Below the pieces are notes generated by a model. The model saw only the letters and a list, made by a program, of their open reading frames with translations, did not search any database and had not been told where the DNA came from. The position numbers were made by a program, and so were the translations under genes. From Flavobacteriales bacterium (GTDB lineage Bacteria; Bacteroidota; Bacteroidia; Flavobacteriales_E; Vicingaceae): 10,738 nucleotides of DNA. Within the stretch, counting starts at the first letter, position 1. Each line of letters begins with the position of its first letter. Positions 8,042 to 10,738 of this stretch are shown piece after piece. The stretch lies in contig JAJCYN010000226.1 in NCBI GenBank assembly GCA_029262915.1, positions 1 to 10,738 of the forward strand, in the 5' to 3' direction.

Positions 8042-10738
8042 ATGAAAACAAGAAATTCGGTTATTAATGGCTTAATATTTTTTATAGGAAGTTTTATTCT
8101 ATATAGTTGTTCTTCAACAAATATTTCAGAAAATAAATTTGGTAATCAACCATTATTAATTTATGCTAAAGGTGAAATGTATAAAAAAGAATGGACCAAA
8201 GTAGATTCCTTAGAACAAAATGGGTTAACAAAATCTGCCCTGATAGAAGTTAAGATTATTTATAAAAAAGCAAAAGATGAAAAGAATCATGAACAAATTA
8301 TAAAAGCATTAATCATAAAAGCAAAACTGCAATCTTATATTGAAGAAAATGCTTTCGTAAAAACATTAGATGAATTAAAATTTGAAGCAGAAAACGCACC
8401 TTATCCATTAAATCCTTTTTTACATTCGATAATTGGAGAATCATATTGGAGGTATTATCAGCAAAATAGGTGGAAATTTCACAATCGAACAGAAACAATC
8501 AATTTTGATAATAAAGACATTACTACCTGGAATTTAAAGAAAATTACAGAAGAAAGCACAAAGCATTACTTACTTTCTATTCAAAATATAGATAGTTTAA
8601 AAAGGACTCCAATTGAAACATTTAATGAAATAATTTTTGAAGATAATGCACGTTATTATCGACCATTTTTATATGATTTTTTAGCCCATAGAGCTACTGA
8701 TTTTTTTATTAATGAAGAACCAAGTATCACTAAACCAGTATATGAGTTTGTGCTAGATAGTGCCAACTATTTAAGTTCTTATGAACAGTTTGCTAAAATT
8801 GAAATCACAACTAAAGATAAGAATTCCTTAAAGTATTATGCCATACAAACACTTCAAAACTTAACCAATAATCACCTTAAAGATACCAATCTGACAGCAT
8901 TAATTGATGTAGAATTAAAACGATTGAAATTTGTAAAAAATAATGCAATTTTCGAAAATGCTGATACATTATATTATAAAGCATTGAGTTTACTTTACGC
9001 TCAATTTAAAGAGCACCCATCATCAACCGAAATAATTTATGAATTAGCATTAATGCACCAAAAGAGAGGGAATACTTATAAACCATTAGAATCAGAAGAC
9101 AATAAATGGGAGTTAAAAAAGGCGGTTAAAATGTGTTTGAATGCCATTAACAATTTTCCTGATACTTATGGTGCTGATAGATGCAGGTTTTTAGAGAACC
9201 AAATAAAGGCGAAGCATTTAAATGTGATGGTTGAAAAAGTAAATGTTTCTAATACCAGTTTTAAAGCAAATTTAACCTTCAAAAACTTATCTAATGTTCA
9301 TTTTAAAATAGTTAAAATAGATTTTGATAATTATAAAAAATGGAATAGAGACCTTGATCAAGAGGCAAGATTTAAAAATATAATGGGTAGTAAATCAATT
9401 AAGGAATGGAACCTTGATTTACGAAACGAAGGAGATTTTCAAGAACATTCTGGAGAGATTAAAATAGATGAATTACCGCTTGGTTTCTATGTGCTTTTAA
9501 CAGCTTCATCAAAAGAATTTATTTATAAAGACCAGGCAGTTGCAATAACTCCATTTTGGATTTCAAACCTAAGTTATTTAACTAGGAGAAACGATAAAGA
9601 AGAAGTTGAATTTTTTGTGATGGATAGAGAAAAAGGAAACCCTTTAAAAGGAGTAAAAGCAAAATTATATTACGAAAAATACAATTATACATTTCGTAAA
9701 TACGAATGGAAATCCCTCGGAACAAAAACTACTGATGCCAATGGCTCCTTTAAAGTTACTCCATCATCAGAATATCGAAATTTCTATGCAGATTTTTCTT
9801 ATAAAGAGGATCGATTAAATACTCAAGATTCATATTATCAGTATAAATATCATGAAAGAGAGGATATAAAATACACTAAAACAGTGTTTTTTACAGATAG
9901 AGCAATTTACCGACCTGGACAAACCGTTTATTTTAAGGGAATTGTTTTAGAATCGGATAACGATAACAACAATAAAATTAAATCAAATTTTAGGTCAACC
10001 GTTACATTTTACGATGTAAATCATCAAAAAGTAGCGAACCTTAAATTAACTACCAATGAATATGGAACATTTAGTGGTTCTTTTATTGCTCCCAATAATG
10101 GGTTGAATGGTCAGATGTACATTGCAGATGGCCATGGGTCAAAATATTTTTCCGTAGAAGAATATAAACGCCCGAAATTTGAAGTAAAGTTTGAACCAAT
10201 AACAGGAACTTACAAATTAGAGGAAAAAGTAAATGTTGTTGGTACTGCAAAAACATATTCGGGAGCTGCATTGGATGAAGCTGAGGTAAATTATAGAGTA
10301 GTAAGAAATGCATCTTTTCCTTACTGGTGCTTTTATTATTGGGGATATTGGCCTCAATCCGCTCAAATGGAAATTAAAAACGGAACCACAATTACCGATG
10401 ACAATGGAGAATATAAAATTGATTTTATTGCAAAACCAGATAAATCAGTGAATAAAAAATTCTCACCTACTTATTCTTACACTATTTATGCAGATGTGGT
10501 TGATATTAACGGAGAAACACATAGTTCTACAGCGTATGTTTCTGTTGGCTACAAAGCGTTAAACATAAATATAAGCATACCTGATAAAGTAAATAAAAGC
10601 GGCATAGATACGTTTGATTTTTCGACTACTAATTTGAATGGAGAACCTGAAAATGCAAAAGGAAATGTGAAAGTTTGGGCATTGAAAATGCCAAATAAAT
10701 ATTATCGTACAACATTATGGCAAAAAGGAGATAAAAAA
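8042..10738 (+). CDS. Alpha-2-macroglobulin family lipoprotein (3'-truncated by window edge)
   Basis: Bacterial alpha-2-macroglobulins are large envelope proteins thought to trap invading proteases; this role comes from other bacteria and is inferred here. The frame is open from ATG 8042 through the last base, giving 899 codons with no stop; related proteins are often about twice this length. The N-terminus is a lipoprotein signal: basic start, hydrophobic stretch (about 8-20) and lipobox LYS-Cys23 followed by SSTN, with no acidic +2 residue. Residues about 30-390 look mostly helical, without a domain I can name. Beta domains follow: about 395-500, and about 520-605 with a TTDANGSFKV turn near residue 565. 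MG2 shows FFTDRAIYRPGQTVYFKG (616-633), and MG3 begins at VEEYKRPKFEV (705-715). An MG4-like segment starts near 835. The bait region and any CxEQ thioester would be outside the window. An in-frame TAA at 8009 and the intact signal peptide fix the start. The gene is preceded by a terminator, so it begins a new unit. Confidence 0.92.
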   Translation, partial: MKTRNSVINGLIFFIGSFILYSCSSTNISENKFGNQPLLIYAKGEMYKKEWTKVDSLEQNGLTKSALIEVKIIYKKAKDEKNHEQIIKALIIKAKLQSYIEENAFVKTLDELKFEAENAPYPLNPFLHSIIGESYWRYYQQNRWKFHNRTETINFDNKDITTWNLKKITEESTKHYLLSIQNIDSLKRTPIETFNEIIFEDNARYYRPFLYDFLAHRATDFFINEEPSITKPVYEFVLDSANYLSSYEQFAKIEITTKDKNSLKYYAIQTLQNLTNNHLKDTNLTALIDVELKRLKFVKNNAIFENADTLYYKALSLLYAQFKEHPSSTEIIYELALMHQKRGNTYKPLESEDNKWELKKAVKMCLNAINNFPDTYGADRCRFLENQIKAKHLNVMVEKVNVSNTSFKANLTFKNLSNVHFKIVKIDFDNYKKWNRDLDQEARFKNIMGSKSIKEWNLDLRNEGDFQEHSGEIKIDELPLGFYVLLTASSKEFIYKDQAVAITPFWISNLSYLTRRNDKEEVEFFVMDREKGNPLKGVKAKLYYEKYNYTFRKYEWKSLGTKTTDANGSFKVTPSSEYRNFYADFSYKEDRLNTQDSYYQYKYHEREDIKYTKTVFFTDRAIYRPGQTVYFKGIVLESDNDNNNKIKSNFRSTVTFYDVNHQKVANLKLTTNEYGTFSGSFIAPNNGLNGQMYIADGHGSKYFSVEEYKRPKFEVKFEPITGTYKLEEKVNVVGTAKTYSGAALDEAEVNYRVVRNASFPYWCFYYWGYWPQSAQMEIKNGTTITDDNGEYKIDFIAKPDKSVNKKFSPTYSYTIYADVVDINGETHSSTAYVSVGYKALNINISIPDKVNKSGIDTFDFSTTNLNGEPENAKGNVKVWALKMPNKYYRTTLWQKGDKK

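Noticed and set aside
1..10738. Mobile element, CRISPR array, tRNA or toxin-antitoxin pair
   Set aside because: No transposase or integrase motifs, no regularly spaced direct repeats, no tRNA-like cloverleaf and nearly continuous conserved coding on one strand.

Overview
The window is an ordinary, conserved chromosomal segment of a member of Bacteroidota, most likely Flavobacteriia or a close relative. Three things point there: a very AT-rich sequence, A/T-rich translation starts without Shine-Dalgarno motifs, and a gene set diagnostic of the phylum (the type IX secretion translocon SprA, a MPEFPGG-type TonB, and a lipoprotein alpha-2-macroglobulin). All supported genes lie on the + strand. 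I see no RNA gene, insertion sequence, CRISPR array or prophage.

Bases 1-6358 hold the 3' part (2118 residues) of sprA, the giant outer-membrane beta-barrel of the type IX secretion system (T9SS). Its signal peptide and extreme N-terminus lie outside the window. A short A/T-rich gap follows, then gcvH (lipoyl carrier of the glycine cleavage system, 6420-6797), a small four-helix VanZ-like membrane protein starting at TTG (6810-7199), and a TonB energy transducer (7246-7911). A perfect 13-bp hairpin with a T-run at 7931-7964 closes this block, so sprA-gcvH-vanZ-tonB may be one transcription unit or a set of overlapping ones.

A second unit begins with a large open frame at 8042 that runs off the right edge (899 codons seen). 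It encodes a lipoprotein of the bacterial alpha-2-macroglobulin family: lipobox Cys23, a helical N-terminal part, then beta domains including recognisable MG2 and MG3 segments. The bait and thioester regions would lie beyond the window.

Functionally most of the window concerns the cell envelope: secretion across the outer membrane (SprA), energising of outer-membrane receptors (TonB), and a presumed periplasmic or surface protease trap (A2M). GcvH is a cytoplasmic metabolic protein that simply sits within the cluster. I did not find an evidently new biological system. The points worth a second look are modest: the secretion/TonB linkage, a lone pair of cysteines and acidic loops in SprA, a basic loop in SprA, codon-repeat tracts in tonB, and the uncharacterised N-terminal half and aromatic patch of the A2M protein.
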